Shown: one piece after another, positions 52,453 through 61,916 of the stretch
How the letters are laid out: each line of letters opens with the position of its first letter
How positions within the stretch are numbered: position 1 is the stretch's first letter
Notes under the pieces: model-generated
The model's database searches: none
The model's input: only the letters and a program-made list of their open reading frames with translations
Told to the model about the DNA's origin: nothing
DNA from: Chitinophaga niabensis
GTDB taxonomy: Bacteria > Bacteroidota > Bacteroidia > Chitinophagales > Chitinophagaceae
Length of the DNA stretch: 64,000 nucleotides
NCBI RefSeq assembly: GCF_900129465.1
Contig: NZ_FSRA01000002.1
Location: 2,294,001 to 2,358,000 of the forward strand
Direction: 5' to 3'
Translations under genes and position numbers: made by a program

Positions 52453-55392
52453 ATGAACAAAAAATCCACGTATCTAAAGCGCGTGAGTTGGCTAAGCACC
52501 TTATTCCTGCTTATAGCCTCGCTTTCTTTTGCACAGACCCGTACCATCAAGGGCAGGGTAATAGATGCAAAAGACAATACGCCCCTCCCCGGTGTTACTG
52601 TTAAGATCAGGAACAGTAACAGCGGTACAGCCACCGGCGTGAACGGTACCTACAGTATTGTTGTTCCCGCCCAGACAGCAGCCCTTGAATTTTCTTTTAT
52701 CGGTTATGAAACAAAAGAAGTAAGGATAGGCCCCGGTGATGAAATAAATGTAGGGCTGGCACTCTCTTCCAAAACATTGAATGATGTAGTGGTGGTGGGA
52801 TATGGTACGTTGAAAAGAAGAGAGATCACTTCTGCAGTAACTTCCATTAAAGCGGAAGACTTTAACCAGGGTGGTACCCGCAGCGCCATGGACCTTGTAC
52901 AAGGTAAAGTGGCTGGTTTGAGCATTACCCGCACAAGAGGCAACAACCCTAATGAAGGGGCCTCTTTGCAGTTGCGGGGTGTAACGAGCCTCAGTGGTAC
53001 CAATGGCCCATTGATTGTAATTGATGGTATCCCCGGTGGTAATCTTGACCTGTTAACGCAGGACGACATTGCCTCTATTGACGTATTGCGTGATGGTTCC
53101 GCTGCGGCTATTTATGGTACCCGTGGTAATGGCGGGGTTATACTGGTAACTACTAAAAAAGGTAAATCCGGTGAACCGCAGTTCAACTATTCTACATACC
53201 TGCAAAGGGAAGTGGTGGATAAAAAGCCGGTAACCCTTACAGCAGAAGAATACAAAGCAGTTACCACACCCACCAATCACCTTGGTGCTGATGTTAACCT
53301 GTATGATATGCTGATCAATAAAGATAACCTCAGTCATTATCATAACTTTTCCGCCACTGGTGGTACGGATAGATCTAACTATCGTGCAGCCATTTACTAC
53401 AGCGATGCGCAGGGTATTGCCATCCGTAATAACCGTCAACAATACGGTGGTCGTTTGAACCTTAATCAAACTGGTTTACAGGGTAAGCTCACCATGCAGA
53501 TCAACCTGGCAACCAACTTCAATAAAGCTGATCTGCTGGGCGGCAGTACGGGAGACTTTGAACAGGCCGTGCAAAGGAATCCCACGGCTCCGATCATCGG
53601 GCCTGATGGCAAATACATTGAAACAACTGCTTTCAACAACTATAATCCTATTGCACGTTTACAACAGGAATTATCTGAGCGCGATCAGCAAACATTGTCC
53701 GGTGATGCAAAGGTGACCCTGGAAGTGATCGATGGCTTACATGTGTCTGCCTTTGGTGCTATCATGCGTAATAACTGGAACGACCGTCAGTATCGCAACA
53801 GGGCTTCCCGTTCTTCCCAGAACGATTACCAGGGAGGTGGTTATGCCTACAAAAGGAATGATAACCAGGTAAACCGCATTTTTGAATCTACTATTGATTA
53901 CTCTAAAAATATCGCCGGGGATCATGATGTACAGGTAGTAGGTGGTTACAGCTATCAGTATGCCACACAGGAATGGTTCTCTGCCAATAACTCCGGTTTC
54001 CTCACAGATGCTTTTGCCGACTGGAACCTTGGAAACGGTGTTTATCTCACTCAGGGTAAAGCCGGTATGGGAAGCAGTAAAGAAGACAATACACTGATCG
54101 CATTCTTCGGAAGGGTGAACTATGCATTCCGCAAAAAATACATGGCGCAATTGAGCTTACGCCATGAAGGTTCTTCCAAGTTCGGTAACAACAATAAGTG
54201 GGGTAATTTCCCTTCCGTTTCTGTGGGATGGATGTTGAGTGAAGAAGAATTTATGAAAGCTATTCCTGCGGTGAATGAATTGAAACTGCGTGCAGGGTAT
54301 GGTGTTACCGGTAACGATGGCTGGGCTAACTACTTATCCCAGGTAATGTTAAGCACCGGTGGTAGTTATCTGCAAAATGGTGTTTGGTACCAAACCTATG
54401 GCCCTTCCAAGAACCCCAATCCGGACCTGCGCTGGGAGAAAAAGAAGGAGTATAACATTGGTATAGACTTCTCTTTATTAAACCGCCGCCTGGGTGGTTC
54501 TATCGACTACTATACCAGGGAAACAAAAGACCTGGCCATCAATGCAGTGGCACAACTGCCGCCTTATGTAACAGAGAGTTTGTTTACCAACGTGGGAACT
54601 ATCACCAATAAAGGTTTTGAGATCTACATCAATGCCATTCCCATTCAAACCAAAGAAGTGACCTGGCGCACAGACATTACTTTCAACAATCAGAACAACA
54701 AACTGAAGTCTCTTTCCAACGATAAGTTCAGCATTAACCTGCTGGAGTTTGGCGGGTTACCTTCTCCCGGTGCCTTGGGTAATGCCATCCGTATCGTAGA
54801 AGGTGGAACGATCGGTAATTTCTATGGAAAACGTTTCGCCGGTTTTACGGACCAGGGCAAATGGCTGTTCTACAAGAAAGATGGTTCCAAAGCAGAAGCA
54901 GCTGCAATGACGGAGGAAGACAAAACAGTACTGGGTAACAGTATTCCCAAATACATGGCTTCCTGGAGCAATACAGTGCGTTACAAGAACTTTGACCTCA
55001 CCATATTCTTCCGTGGCAAATTCGCTTACAAGATCCTGAACCTCCAAGACCTGTACTTCGCCAACAAACAATGGTTGCCGAACAATATGCTGAAAAGAGG
55101 GCTTACTGTACACGGTCAGCTGAACGATGCTCCGCAGTATTCAGATTACTACCTGGAGAAAGGCGATTTCGTGAAACTGGATAATATTACGCTGGGGTAT
55201 AATTTCAAATTACCCACCAAGTATATCCGCAGTCTGCGTTTGTATGCTACCGGCAGGAACATTGCCACTATCACCAATTATTCCGGCCTGGACCCTGAAT
55301 TACAGGATAACGGTTTAACTACCGGTATTGATGAAAGGGGGTTCTATCCAAGAACAAAATCATTTGCGGTAGGCCTTCAGGTTGGATTTTAA
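52453..55392 (+). CDS. SusC/RagA-family TonB-dependent transporter of the GH92 locus
   Basis: 979 residues from the ATG at 52453, which starts a signal peptide (ending SLSFAQ); the in-frame extension to 52258 crosses a regulatory site and is rejected. The carboxypeptidase-regulatory-like domain (IKGRVIDAKDNTPLPGVTVKI) is followed by the plug with DVVVVGYGTLKRREITSAV, VQGKVAGLSIT and VLRDGSAAAIYGTRGNGGVILVTT, then the barrel ending AVGLQVGF. It has no STN domain, so control is by LacI rather than a sigma factor. With the SusD and two GH92 enzymes, the substrate is likely an alpha-mannose-containing glycan. Confidence 0.95.
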   Translation: MNKKSTYLKRVSWLSTLFLLIASLSFAQTRTIKGRVIDAKDNTPLPGVTVKIRNSNSGTATGVNGTYSIVVPAQTAALEFSFIGYETKEVRIGPGDEINVGLALSSKTLNDVVVVGYGTLKRREITSAVTSIKAEDFNQGGTRSAMDLVQGKVAGLSITRTRGNNPNEGASLQLRGVTSLSGTNGPLIVIDGIPGGNLDLLTQDDIASIDVLRDGSAAAIYGTRGNGGVILVTTKKGKSGEPQFNYSTYLQREVVDKKPVTLTAEEYKAVTTPTNHLGADVNLYDMLINKDNLSHYHNFSATGGTDRSNYRAAIYYSDAQGIAIRNNRQQYGGRLNLNQTGLQGKLTMQINLATNFNKADLLGGSTGDFEQAVQRNPTAPIIGPDGKYIETTAFNNYNPIARLQQELSERDQQTLSGDAKVTLEVIDGLHVSAFGAIMRNNWNDRQYRNRASRSSQNDYQGGGYAYKRNDNQVNRIFESTIDYSKNIAGDHDVQVVGGYSYQYATQEWFSANNSGFLTDAFADWNLGNGVYLTQGKAGMGSSKEDNTLIAFFGRVNYAFRKKYMAQLSLRHEGSSKFGNNNKWGNFPSVSVGWMLSEEEFMKAIPAVNELKLRAGYGVTGNDGWANYLSQVMLSTGGSYLQNGVWYQTYGPSKNPNPDLRWEKKKEYNIGIDFSLLNRRLGGSIDYYTRETKDLAINAVAQLPPYVTESLFTNVGTITNKGFEIYINAIPIQTKEVTWRTDITFNNQNNKLKSLSNDKFSINLLEFGGLPSPGALGNAIRIVEGGTIGNFYGKRFAGFTDQGKWLFYKKDGSKAEAAAMTEEDKTVLGNSIPKYMASWSNTVRYKNFDLTIFFRGKFAYKILNLQDLYFANKQWLPNNMLKRGLTVHGQLNDAPQYSDYYLEKGDFVKLDNITLGYNFKLPTKYIRSLRLYATGRNIATITNYSGLDPELQDNGLTTGIDERGFYPRTKSFAVGLQVGF

Positions 55393-55406
55393 CAGGGATC
55401 TAAAAA

Positions 55407-57062
55407 ATGAAAACAATGCAAAAGAAACATATATTATTGGGCCTGGCGGCTATGCTCACAGGTATGAATGCATGTACCAACCTGGATGAGAATGTATACA
55501 GCCAGGTGAATGCTGAAAAATTTTACAACAACCGGCAGGAAGTAATGGCCGCAGTATTACGTCCTTTTACACATGCTAATGCATGGGCGGCTCCCACGGG
55601 GCAGGTAGGTTACTGGCGTGTAAATGAACTGGCCGGAGATCAGCTGGCCTGGCCTCAGAAAGGCAGGCATGGTTACGATGGAGGGGATTGGATCCGTTTG
55701 CACCAGCATACCTGGACGGTAGATGATCCGAATGCCTGGAACCCCTGGAGGCTGATATTCTGGGGGATGGGCTTTTGTAACAATACTATTTCCGATCTTG
55801 AAAAGGTGGATTTCACAAAGATTGGAATGACGGAAGCCGATAAAGCCTCTATCATAGCGGAAACCAAAGTGCTTCGTGCCTGGCATTATTTAAAACTCAT
55901 AGATCTTTACGGAAATATTCCTATTATTACAACCGTTGGAGAACCTTTGAATCCTCCCAATAAGCCCCGGGCAGAAGTCTGGGCCTTTATTGAAAAAGAG
56001 TTGAAGGACAATGTGGAACTGCTACAGCCGCTCGCACCGGCCATGGTAGGGAGGATCTCAAAAGCCGGTGGATATGCGATGTTGGCGGAACTATACCTAA
56101 ATGCACAGGAATGGGCGGGAACACCGAAATGGGATGAATGCATTACTTATTGCGACAAGATCATCAACGGCGAAGGCGGTTCCCTTTTTGGGACTGTTCC
56201 CAAGCTGGAAACAGATATCATGAAGCCTTTCAGTAATGTAAACCATACTTCTCCCGAGAACCTTTTCCAAATTGCTTATGATTATACAGTAGGGAATGCC
56301 AGGTTTGGATGGAGTGGTGACCTATGGCACTATAACCAGCGTTTTGCCTATAATGCCACTTTCGGGGGCAATAACGGCATCGTGGTTATTCCTACGGCAT
56401 TTGATGCCTTTGAAGACAAGGACCTGCGTAAAAGCAACTGGATGCTGATAGGTTTGCAATATAAACATCCGGCAATGAGGAGTGCAACGGACCCCGGGGA
56501 TACGGTTTTAAGGGGAACGGAAGAATATAACAATAAGCCGCTTATTTTTGTGAAAGAGATCCGCCGTAATTCAGAAGGAGAAACAGGGCCAGGTGGCATG
56601 ACAAGGGGAGAAGAGAACAGTGGGGCACGTTTTGCGAAGTATCTGCCTGGTACTCAATTGGATGCGAATTACTGGAATAACGATTTTGTGCTGTATCGCC
56701 TGGCGGAGATCTATTACAATAAAGCAGAGGCTTTAACACGTAAAAACAATAATGTGCCCACCCAGGCTGCGGTTGACCTGGTGAACGAAGTACGGAAACG
56801 TGCTTTCAAAGTAGAAGACTGGCCGGCAGCGGCTTATACGGTGGCAACATTAACTATGGATGAATTTTTGGCAGAAAGAGGCCGCGAGTTTATCTTTGAA
56901 GGGAAACGCAGAAGTGATATGATCCGTTTTGGTAAATTTACAACCAATTCCTGGTGGGATCACACTGCTACGAACAATGACAAATGGAAGATATTCCCTA
57001 TTCCCCGCAGGCAGATTACAGCTAATCCCAGCCTGAAACAGAACCCGGGTTATGTCGACTAA
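55407..57062 (+). CDS. SusD/RagB-family surface binding lipoprotein of the GH92 locus
   Basis: 551 residues with a lipobox ending NAC-TNLDENVYSQ. The fold is supported by SIIAETKVLRAWHYLKLIDLYGNIPIITT and FVLYRLAEIYYNKAEALTRKNN. It starts 14 bp after the SusC stop and is the partner lid protein. The C-terminal IFPIPRRQITANPSLKQNPGY is the usual SusD end. The substrate is presumed to be a mannose-rich glycan by context. Confidence 0.94.
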   Translation: MKTMQKKHILLGLAAMLTGMNACTNLDENVYSQVNAEKFYNNRQEVMAAVLRPFTHANAWAAPTGQVGYWRVNELAGDQLAWPQKGRHGYDGGDWIRLHQHTWTVDDPNAWNPWRLIFWGMGFCNNTISDLEKVDFTKIGMTEADKASIIAETKVLRAWHYLKLIDLYGNIPIITTVGEPLNPPNKPRAEVWAFIEKELKDNVELLQPLAPAMVGRISKAGGYAMLAELYLNAQEWAGTPKWDECITYCDKIINGEGGSLFGTVPKLETDIMKPFSNVNHTSPENLFQIAYDYTVGNARFGWSGDLWHYNQRFAYNATFGGNNGIVVIPTAFDAFEDKDLRKSNWMLIGLQYKHPAMRSATDPGDTVLRGTEEYNNKPLIFVKEIRRNSEGETGPGGMTRGEENSGARFAKYLPGTQLDANYWNNDFVLYRLAEIYYNKAEALTRKNNNVPTQAAVDLVNEVRKRAFKVEDWPAAAYTVATLTMDEFLAERGREFIFEGKRRSDMIRFGKFTTNSWWDHTATNNDKWKIFPIPRRQITANPSLKQNPGYVD

Positions 57063-57114
57063 AATGTTTATTCTATAGTGCTTATCATACAAACAATAAA
57101 GAGTAGCATCTAAC

Positions 57115-57149
57115 GGCTGGCCCATTCCTGGGCCGGCCCCTTTCTTTTT
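57115..57149 (+). terminator. Terminator or attenuator between SusD and the first GH92 gene
   Basis: A 10-bp stem GGCTGGCCCA/TGGGCCGGCC with one G-U pair, TTCC loop and T-rich tail, 52 bp after the SusD stop. It separates SusCD from GH92, so GH92 transcripts would start at a second site or by read-through. Confidence 0.75.
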
Positions 57150-57165
57150 ACTAAATCGATTTTGC
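57150..57165 (+). promoter_or_regulatory. LacI-type site CTAAATCGATTTTGC before the first GH92 gene
   Basis: ACTAAATCGATTTTGC, directly after the terminator and 22 bp before the GH92 ATG. It has the same sense as the SusC copies. Its position overlaps the expected promoter of GH92, so binding should block or direct initiation. Confidence 0.7.
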
Positions 57166-57187
57166 TAATAAAATCTCAGCTTATATT

Positions 57188-59476
57188 ATGAAAAGAACAG
57201 GGTTGATATTAGCCTTATGTGCGGGAATACAGGTGAATGCACAGACGGTTTCCAAAGTAACAGATCCGGTAGAATGGGTAAATCCTCTAATGGGTACAGA
57301 TTCTAAAGGAAGTTTATCCAATGGGAACACCTATCCCGCCATTGCCGTACCCTGGGGTATGAACTTCTGGATGCCACAAACCAATACCATCGGAAATGGT
57401 TGGGCATATCAGTATACCGCAGATAAGATCCGCGGGTTCAAACAAACCCATCAGCCCTCTCCCTGGATCAACGATTATGGCCAGTTTGCCATTATGCCCG
57501 TAACGGAGAATTTAAAGTTCAACCAGGACGACCGTGCCAGCTGGTACTCCCATAAAGCTGAGGTCGCAAAACCTTATTATTATAGTGTATACCTGGCGGA
57601 TGCTGATGTAACCACAGAGATCACACCTACAGAAAGAGCCGCGCAATTCCGCTTTACCTTCCCCCGTACGGATAGTGCTTTTGTAGTAGTAGACGCCTTT
57701 GACAGGGGATCCTATATTAAAGTGATCCCTGCAGAGAACAAGATCATCGGTTATACCACCCGTAACAGTGGCGGTGTACCTGAAAATTTCAAGAACTATT
57801 TCGTTATCTATTTTGAGAAGCCTTTCACCGTAGCGAAAACCTTTAATGGTAACCAGCTGGTGAAAGATACCCTTGAATATAAAGCCGGTCACGTGGGAGC
57901 AGTTGTTGGATTCAAAACCGGCAAAGGCGAAAAGGTGAACCTGAAAGTAGCCTCTTCCTTTATCAGCTTTGAACAGGCTGAATTGAACCTGCAAAGGGAA
58001 TTGGGTAAGGATGGCTTTGATATTACCCGCCAGAAAGCTAAAGACAGCTGGAACAAAGAGTTAAGCCGCATTCAGCCGGAAGGTGGTTCCGTTGATCAGA
58101 CCAGGACCTTCTATTCCTGCCTGTACCGTGTATTGCTGTTCCCCCGCAAGTTCTATGAATTTGATGCACAGAATAAGATCATGCACTACAGCCCGTACAA
58201 CGGAAAAGTGCTGCCCGGGTATATGTTTACGGATAATGGTTTCTGGGATACTTTCCGTGCCGTTTTCCCCTTCTTCAACATGATGTATCCCGAGCTGAAC
58301 AGTCATATCATGGAAGGATTGGCCAACGCTTACAAAGAAAGCGGCTGGTTACCTGAGTGGGCAAGCCCCGGCCACAGGGATTGTATGATCGGTTCCAACT
58401 CCGCCTCCCTGATTGCAGATGCTTATTTAAAGGGTGTGCGTGGTTTTGATATCAATACTTTATATGAAGCCATCCTGAAAAATACAGAGAATGAAGGTCC
58501 GCTTACTTCCGTAGGCCGTAAAGGTGTGAAGTATTATAACGAGCTGGGTTACATTCCCTACGATGTGGATATCAATGAAAACGCTGCCCGTACATTGGAG
58601 TATGCATATGACGATTTCACCATCTACAAATTGGCTATTGCACTGAAACGCCCGCAGGCAGAGATTGACAGGTTTGCTAAACGCAGCCAGAACTACCGTA
58701 ACCTGCTTGATCCTGAAACGAAACTGATGAGAGGAAAGAACAAGGACGGAAAATTCCAGGCTCCTTTTAATCCTTTCAAATGGGGAGATGCATTTACCGA
58801 AGGTAACAGCTGGCATTATACATGGTCCGTATTTCACGATGTACAGGGCCTTGCCACTTTGATGGGCGGACGGGAGATGTTTGCCAAAATGCTGGATTCT
58901 GTTTTCACCATGCCTCCTATCTATGATGAAAGCTATTACCGTAGTGTGATCCATGAGATCCGCGAAATGCAGATCGGTAACATGGGGCAATATGCCCATG
59001 GTAACCAACCCATTCAGCACATGATCTATTTATACAACTATGCCGGCCAGCCCTGGAAAGCACAGTACTGGGTACGCCAGGTAATGAATAAATTATATCA
59101 TGCCGGGCCTGACGGATATTGCGGTGACGAAGATAACGGGCAGACATCCGCATGGTATGTGTTCTCTGCCATGGGTTTTTACCCGGTTTGCCCCGGAACA
59201 GACCAGTATGTTTTAGGCGCGCCACTGTTCCCGAAACTGACACTCACCCTGGAGAATGGAAAGAAGTTTGTGATCGATGCAGCGGGTAACAGCGCTACTA
59301 ATATCTATACGCAGAACATTTTGCTGAACGGTAAGCCACTTACGAAGAACTGGATCGCACATGAAGATATTCAGAAAGGTGGCAACATGCGTCTGACGAT
59401 GGGGGCAACACCAGAAACAATAAGGGGTACAAAAGAAGATGCATTCCCTTATTCTTACTCTACTTCTAAGAAATAA
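57188..59476 (+). CDS. GH92 family protein with Gln in place of the catalytic acid
   Basis: 762 residues with a signal peptide ending VNAQ. The N-terminal beta domain (EWVNPLMGTDSKGSLSNGNTYPAIAVPWGMNFW) leads into the (alpha/alpha)6 barrel, with FWDTFRAVFPFFNMMYPE and DEDNGQTSAWYVFSAMGFYPVCPG. In the strongly conserved HGNEP motif, whose Glu is the general acid of GH92 alpha-mannosidases, this protein has HGNQP with Gln607. Such a change is known from GH92 enzymes acting on mannose-1-phosphate linkages, where no acid is needed. It is part of the LacI-SusC-SusD locus and convergent with the second GH92. Confidence 0.9.
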   Translation: MKRTGLILALCAGIQVNAQTVSKVTDPVEWVNPLMGTDSKGSLSNGNTYPAIAVPWGMNFWMPQTNTIGNGWAYQYTADKIRGFKQTHQPSPWINDYGQFAIMPVTENLKFNQDDRASWYSHKAEVAKPYYYSVYLADADVTTEITPTERAAQFRFTFPRTDSAFVVVDAFDRGSYIKVIPAENKIIGYTTRNSGGVPENFKNYFVIYFEKPFTVAKTFNGNQLVKDTLEYKAGHVGAVVGFKTGKGEKVNLKVASSFISFEQAELNLQRELGKDGFDITRQKAKDSWNKELSRIQPEGGSVDQTRTFYSCLYRVLLFPRKFYEFDAQNKIMHYSPYNGKVLPGYMFTDNGFWDTFRAVFPFFNMMYPELNSHIMEGLANAYKESGWLPEWASPGHRDCMIGSNSASLIADAYLKGVRGFDINTLYEAILKNTENEGPLTSVGRKGVKYYNELGYIPYDVDINENAARTLEYAYDDFTIYKLAIALKRPQAEIDRFAKRSQNYRNLLDPETKLMRGKNKDGKFQAPFNPFKWGDAFTEGNSWHYTWSVFHDVQGLATLMGGREMFAKMLDSVFTMPPIYDESYYRSVIHEIREMQIGNMGQYAHGNQPIQHMIYLYNYAGQPWKAQYWVRQVMNKLYHAGPDGYCGDEDNGQTSAWYVFSAMGFYPVCPGTDQYVLGAPLFPKLTLTLENGKKFVIDAAGNSATNIYTQNILLNGKPLTKNWIAHEDIQKGGNMRLTMGATPETIRGTKEDAFPYSYSTSKK

Positions 59477-59539
59477 ATTGGTTGATTATAAAATCCTGGA
59501 ATAGTAGCAATTGCTATTTCATTGTTCACTGTAGACATT

Positions 59540-59569
59540 ACATCCCGATTCTTCGGGATGTTTTTTTTT
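59540..59569 (+). terminator. Intrinsic terminator after the first GH92 gene
   Basis: A perfect 9-bp stem ACATCCCGA/TCGGGATGT, a TTCT loop and an uninterrupted T-run, 63 bp after the GH92 stop. Confidence 0.92.
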
Positions 59570-59571
59570 GC

Positions 59572-61854
59572 TTATTTCTTTGGCTTACGGTCCATATAGA
59601 AAACGATCTTTCCGCCATTCATGATATCATCATGTGTAATGAAGCGTTTGTTAAATGGCTGGCCGTTCAGTTCTACTTTACGTACATATACATTTGCGGC
59701 GCTTTGGTTCACTGCTTCTACCTGGAAGGTCTTTCCATTTTCCAGTTGAAGGATAGCGGATTGTACGGAAGGGCTGCCTAATGCATATTCCACAGAGCCG
59801 GGGCAAACCGGGTAAAAGCCCAAAGAGCTGAAGATGTACCAGGCACTCATTTGTCCGCAATCATCATTACCACCTAATCCGTCAGAGGAAGGTTTATACA
59901 TCTTTGGCAGGATCATCCGCACGCGTTCCTGTGTTTTCCATGGAGCGTCCGTCCAGTTGTACAAATAAGCCGCATGGTGTGCAGGCTCATTACCATGTAC
60001 ATAATTTCCGATAATGCCTTCGCGGGTGATGTCTTCTGTTTCTGCAAAGAATTCATCCGGCAGGTGCATAGTGAAAAGGGAATCCAGGTGGCCGGTGAAT
60101 TGTTTTTTACCACCCATCATCTCAATCATTTCTGCAGGATATTGGGGAACATAGAGGCTGTAGTTCCAGGCATTCCCTTCAATATAACCCTGCCCGTGCG
60201 TACTGAGCACATCAAACTCTTTCCTGAATTTACCGTCGCTCATCTTAGGGCGCATGAAGCCTGTGCTGGCATCAAATACATTACGGTAGTTGAGGGAGCG
60301 TTTAATGAATTCATCATAGAGGTCCGTTCTGCCCAGTTTTTTGGCTACCTGTGCAATACACCAGTCGTCATACGCATATTCCAGTGTTTTGGAAACAGAG
60401 GAGCTGTTCTTGTCTTCCGGCACATAACCCAGTTGCATATAATATTCCAGCCCATCATATTTCTTGTAACGAGCTGTGTTGGCACATGCTTCCAGGGCTT
60501 TATTGGCATCATATCCTTTGATATTACCTTTCATGATAGCATCTGCGATCACGGAAACACTGTGATAGCCGATCATGCACCAGTTTTCATTGGCATAATG
60601 GCTCCATACGGGCAGCATTTTATGTACGCTCTGGTTATAATGTTCCAGCATGGAGCGTACCATATCAGCATTCCGTTGTGGTTGCAGGATATTGAACAAT
60701 GGGTGTAATGCGCGGTAGGTGTCCCAGAGGCTGAAAGTGGTATAATTCGTAAAACCTTCTGCTTTATGATTTAACTGGTCCAGGCCGCGGTATCCGCCAT
60801 CCACGTCCATATAGGTGGTAGGGCTCAGGTAAGTATGGTACAGGGCCGTGTAGAAATTGATCATATCATCTTCAGCAGCTGTTTTTATGGATACTTTGGA
60901 CAATTCCTTATTCCATAATTCCTGGCCTTGCTGTTTTACGGCATCAAAATCCCATCCCGGAATTTCCGTACGCAGGTTGAGCAGAGCGCCTTCCGTGCTT
61001 ACGGGAGATAAAGCAAATTTGATCTTGATCTTTTCGCCGGGCTGGGTATTAAAATCAAACCATGCCCTGATCTGGCGGCCGGCCATTTCGGGGAAATTGG
61101 TGGTTTGGTCGAATTTGCGGTAGAAACCTTTGTACACATCATTCACATTATTCTGATGCCCATACTTTTTAAATGGTTTGGAAAAGGTCATGGCAAAATA
61201 AACGGTACGGGTCCTGGCCCATCCGCTGGTCTGGCGATACCCGGTAATGAGGGAATCGTTTTCCACCCTAACAAAGGTCCATACATTCTTATTACCATAG
61301 TTATAGATACCGGCCATCAGGTCCAGGATAATATGTGCCTGATCCGATTGCGGGAAAGTATACTGGTGAAAACCTACGCGGTTGCTGGCCGTCAGTTCCG
61401 CCAGGATATTACCTTCATCCAGTTTCACCTTATAATAAGCTGCTTCCACCGTTTCATTTTCATGAGAGAAGCGGGAGCGATAACCACTTTCAGGTTTATC
61501 AGCCGTACCGGGGTTTAATTGAAGAGGACCAACAGTTGGCATGATCAGGAAGTCTCCCAGATCGGAGTGACCAGTTCCGCTAAAATGGGTATGGCTGAAA
61601 CCCACGATTGTTTTATCAGTGTACTGGTATCCTGCGCAGTACTTGTATACATCAGGATTATACTTTCCATTCATTTCATATGGAAGCGTGTCCGTTTCCG
61701 GACTTAGCTGTACCATCCCGAAAGGCACAGTAGCGCCGGGATAGGTATGGCCCATCTTTTCCGTTCCGATGATGGGTTTTACGTATTTCACCGGGTTTTG
61801 TGCAAAAAGCAGGGCAGGCCACGAAAACAGGAGGGCGAGGGAAAATCTTCTCAT
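59572..61854 (-). CDS. GH92 alpha-mannosidase with the full catalytic motif
   Basis: 760 residues with a signal peptide ending LFAQ. The N-terminal domain has YVKPIIGTEKMGHTYPGATVPFGMVQLSPETDT, and the barrel has LWDTYRALHPLFNILQP. The general acid is present as Glu623 in VHGNEPAHHAAYLYN, and the metal/base motif is NDDCGQMSAWYIFSSLGFYPVCPG. It should release alpha-mannose from glycans, in the periplasm or at the surface, with calcium. It is convergent with the other GH92, whose motif differs. A degenerate operator and a perfect -7 box overlap upstream at 61881-61900. Confidence 0.93.
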   Translation of the reverse strand: MRRFSLALLFSWPALLFAQNPVKYVKPIIGTEKMGHTYPGATVPFGMVQLSPETDTLPYEMNGKYNPDVYKYCAGYQYTDKTIVGFSHTHFSGTGHSDLGDFLIMPTVGPLQLNPGTADKPESGYRSRFSHENETVEAAYYKVKLDEGNILAELTASNRVGFHQYTFPQSDQAHIILDLMAGIYNYGNKNVWTFVRVENDSLITGYRQTSGWARTRTVYFAMTFSKPFKKYGHQNNVNDVYKGFYRKFDQTTNFPEMAGRQIRAWFDFNTQPGEKIKIKFALSPVSTEGALLNLRTEIPGWDFDAVKQQGQELWNKELSKVSIKTAAEDDMINFYTALYHTYLSPTTYMDVDGGYRGLDQLNHKAEGFTNYTTFSLWDTYRALHPLFNILQPQRNADMVRSMLEHYNQSVHKMLPVWSHYANENWCMIGYHSVSVIADAIMKGNIKGYDANKALEACANTARYKKYDGLEYYMQLGYVPEDKNSSSVSKTLEYAYDDWCIAQVAKKLGRTDLYDEFIKRSLNYRNVFDASTGFMRPKMSDGKFRKEFDVLSTHGQGYIEGNAWNYSLYVPQYPAEMIEMMGGKKQFTGHLDSLFTMHLPDEFFAETEDITREGIIGNYVHGNEPAHHAAYLYNWTDAPWKTQERVRMILPKMYKPSSDGLGGNDDCGQMSAWYIFSSLGFYPVCPGSVEYALGSPSVQSAILQLENGKTFQVEAVNQSAANVYVRKVELNGQPFNKRFITHDDIMNGGKIVFYMDRKPKK

Positions 61855-61880
61855 GCGCTAGGAATTGATTTTTATGCTAC

Positions 61881-61900
61881 CAAAGATAAATCGTTTTAGC
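61881..61900 (-). promoter_or_regulatory. -7 box overlapped by a degenerate LacI-type site before the second GH92 gene
   Basis: On the minus strand GCTAAAACGATTTATC (61885-61900) matches the window motif GCTAAATCGATTTTGC at 13 of 16 positions, in the same orientation as the other copies. It runs into TATCTTTG (61881-61888), a perfect TAnnTTTG -7 box 26 bp before the ATG. Repressor binding here would cover the promoter. Confidence 0.55.
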
Positions 61901-61916
61901 GTAGATAGGTAGTGAT

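Noticed and set aside
59974..60708. A 244-aa open frame on the plus strand inside the second GH92 gene
   Set aside because: It is antisense to a complete GH92 with all motifs and has no protein features of its own.
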